Positions 18,277 to 18,289 of a stretch of 18,289 nt of DNA are shown one piece after another. The notes beneath the pieces are model-generated. The model ran no database searches and was not told the DNA's origin. It was given only the letters and a program-made list of their open reading frames with translations. Source of the stretch: Bacillota bacterium (GTDB lineage: Bacteria; Bacillota_E; RBS10-35; JAJYVN01); the NCBI GenBank assembly GCA_021846605.1, contig JAJZWQ010000047.1, positions 1 to 18,289 of the forward strand, in the 5' to 3' direction. Made by a program: the position numbers and the translations under genes. How positions within the stretch are numbered: position 1 is the first letter of the stretch; every line of letters starts with the position of its first letter.

Positions 18277-18289
18277 TGTGATCGGCGGC

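Overview
The window is about 18 kb of very GC-rich bacterial chromosome. Purine-rich Shine-Dalgarno sites (for example before the rhodanese gene), GTG and TTG starts and a TPP riboswitch suggest a Gram-positive-like, high-GC lineage, perhaps a deep Firmicutes or Actinobacteria relative. This is an inference from style, not a firm assignment. The genes are mostly housekeeping or accessory single genes and short operons, separated by decayed insertion sequences and one decayed enzyme gene. No tRNA, rRNA or CRISPR array was seen.

Layout. Positions 1-830 hold two decayed mobile elements on the minus strand: the N-terminal part of an IS4-type transposase with a frameshift, and the C-terminal part of an IS605-type TnpB whose right end abuts it. 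Positions 840-3690 are a minus-strand unit: TPP riboswitch, thiC, a single-domain rhodanese, a DUF302 protein and a strong intrinsic terminator. Divergent from it, 3919-7095 encodes a GH78 alpha-L-rhamnosidase. Next comes a foldable leader and an UppP/BacA-like phosphatase (7320-8165), followed 13 bp later by a type I phosphodiesterase/alkaline-phosphatase-like gene broken by several frameshifts. Positions 9173-10871 carry a PPOX-family flavoprotein-like gene and a GNAT acetyltransferase on the minus strand.

Divergent from the GNAT gene, a sigma-70-like promoter drives an ABC-F ATPase (ends 12978). Its leader has a 12-codon ORF and several hairpins, as expected for attenuation, but its N-terminus is odd. 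Positions 12979-13575 hold a duplicated 36-bp element with DnaA-box-like ends and a fragment of an unknown beta-rich protein. A Bcr/CflA-type drug efflux pump follows on the minus strand (13647-14891), with palindromes in its upstream region. Positions 15260-16500 are a decayed IS701-type transposase that has lost its catalytic Glu segment.

The right end holds a small ribbon-helix-helix-like protein, a histidine phosphatase fused to an eight-cysteine double zinc ribbon, and a short unknown ORF whose start resembles the one just after the ribbon-helix-helix gene.

Functional links: thiC, rhodanese and DUF302 look co-transcribed under thiamine control (the sulfur link is inference). UppP and the broken phosphodiesterase look like a former two-gene operon. 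The ABC-F and the efflux pump are both plausible antibiotic-defence genes. The most worthwhile leads are the ABC-F leader, the phosphatase-zinc-ribbon fusion, the leader RNA before uppP, the 36-bp repeats and the TnpB right end.
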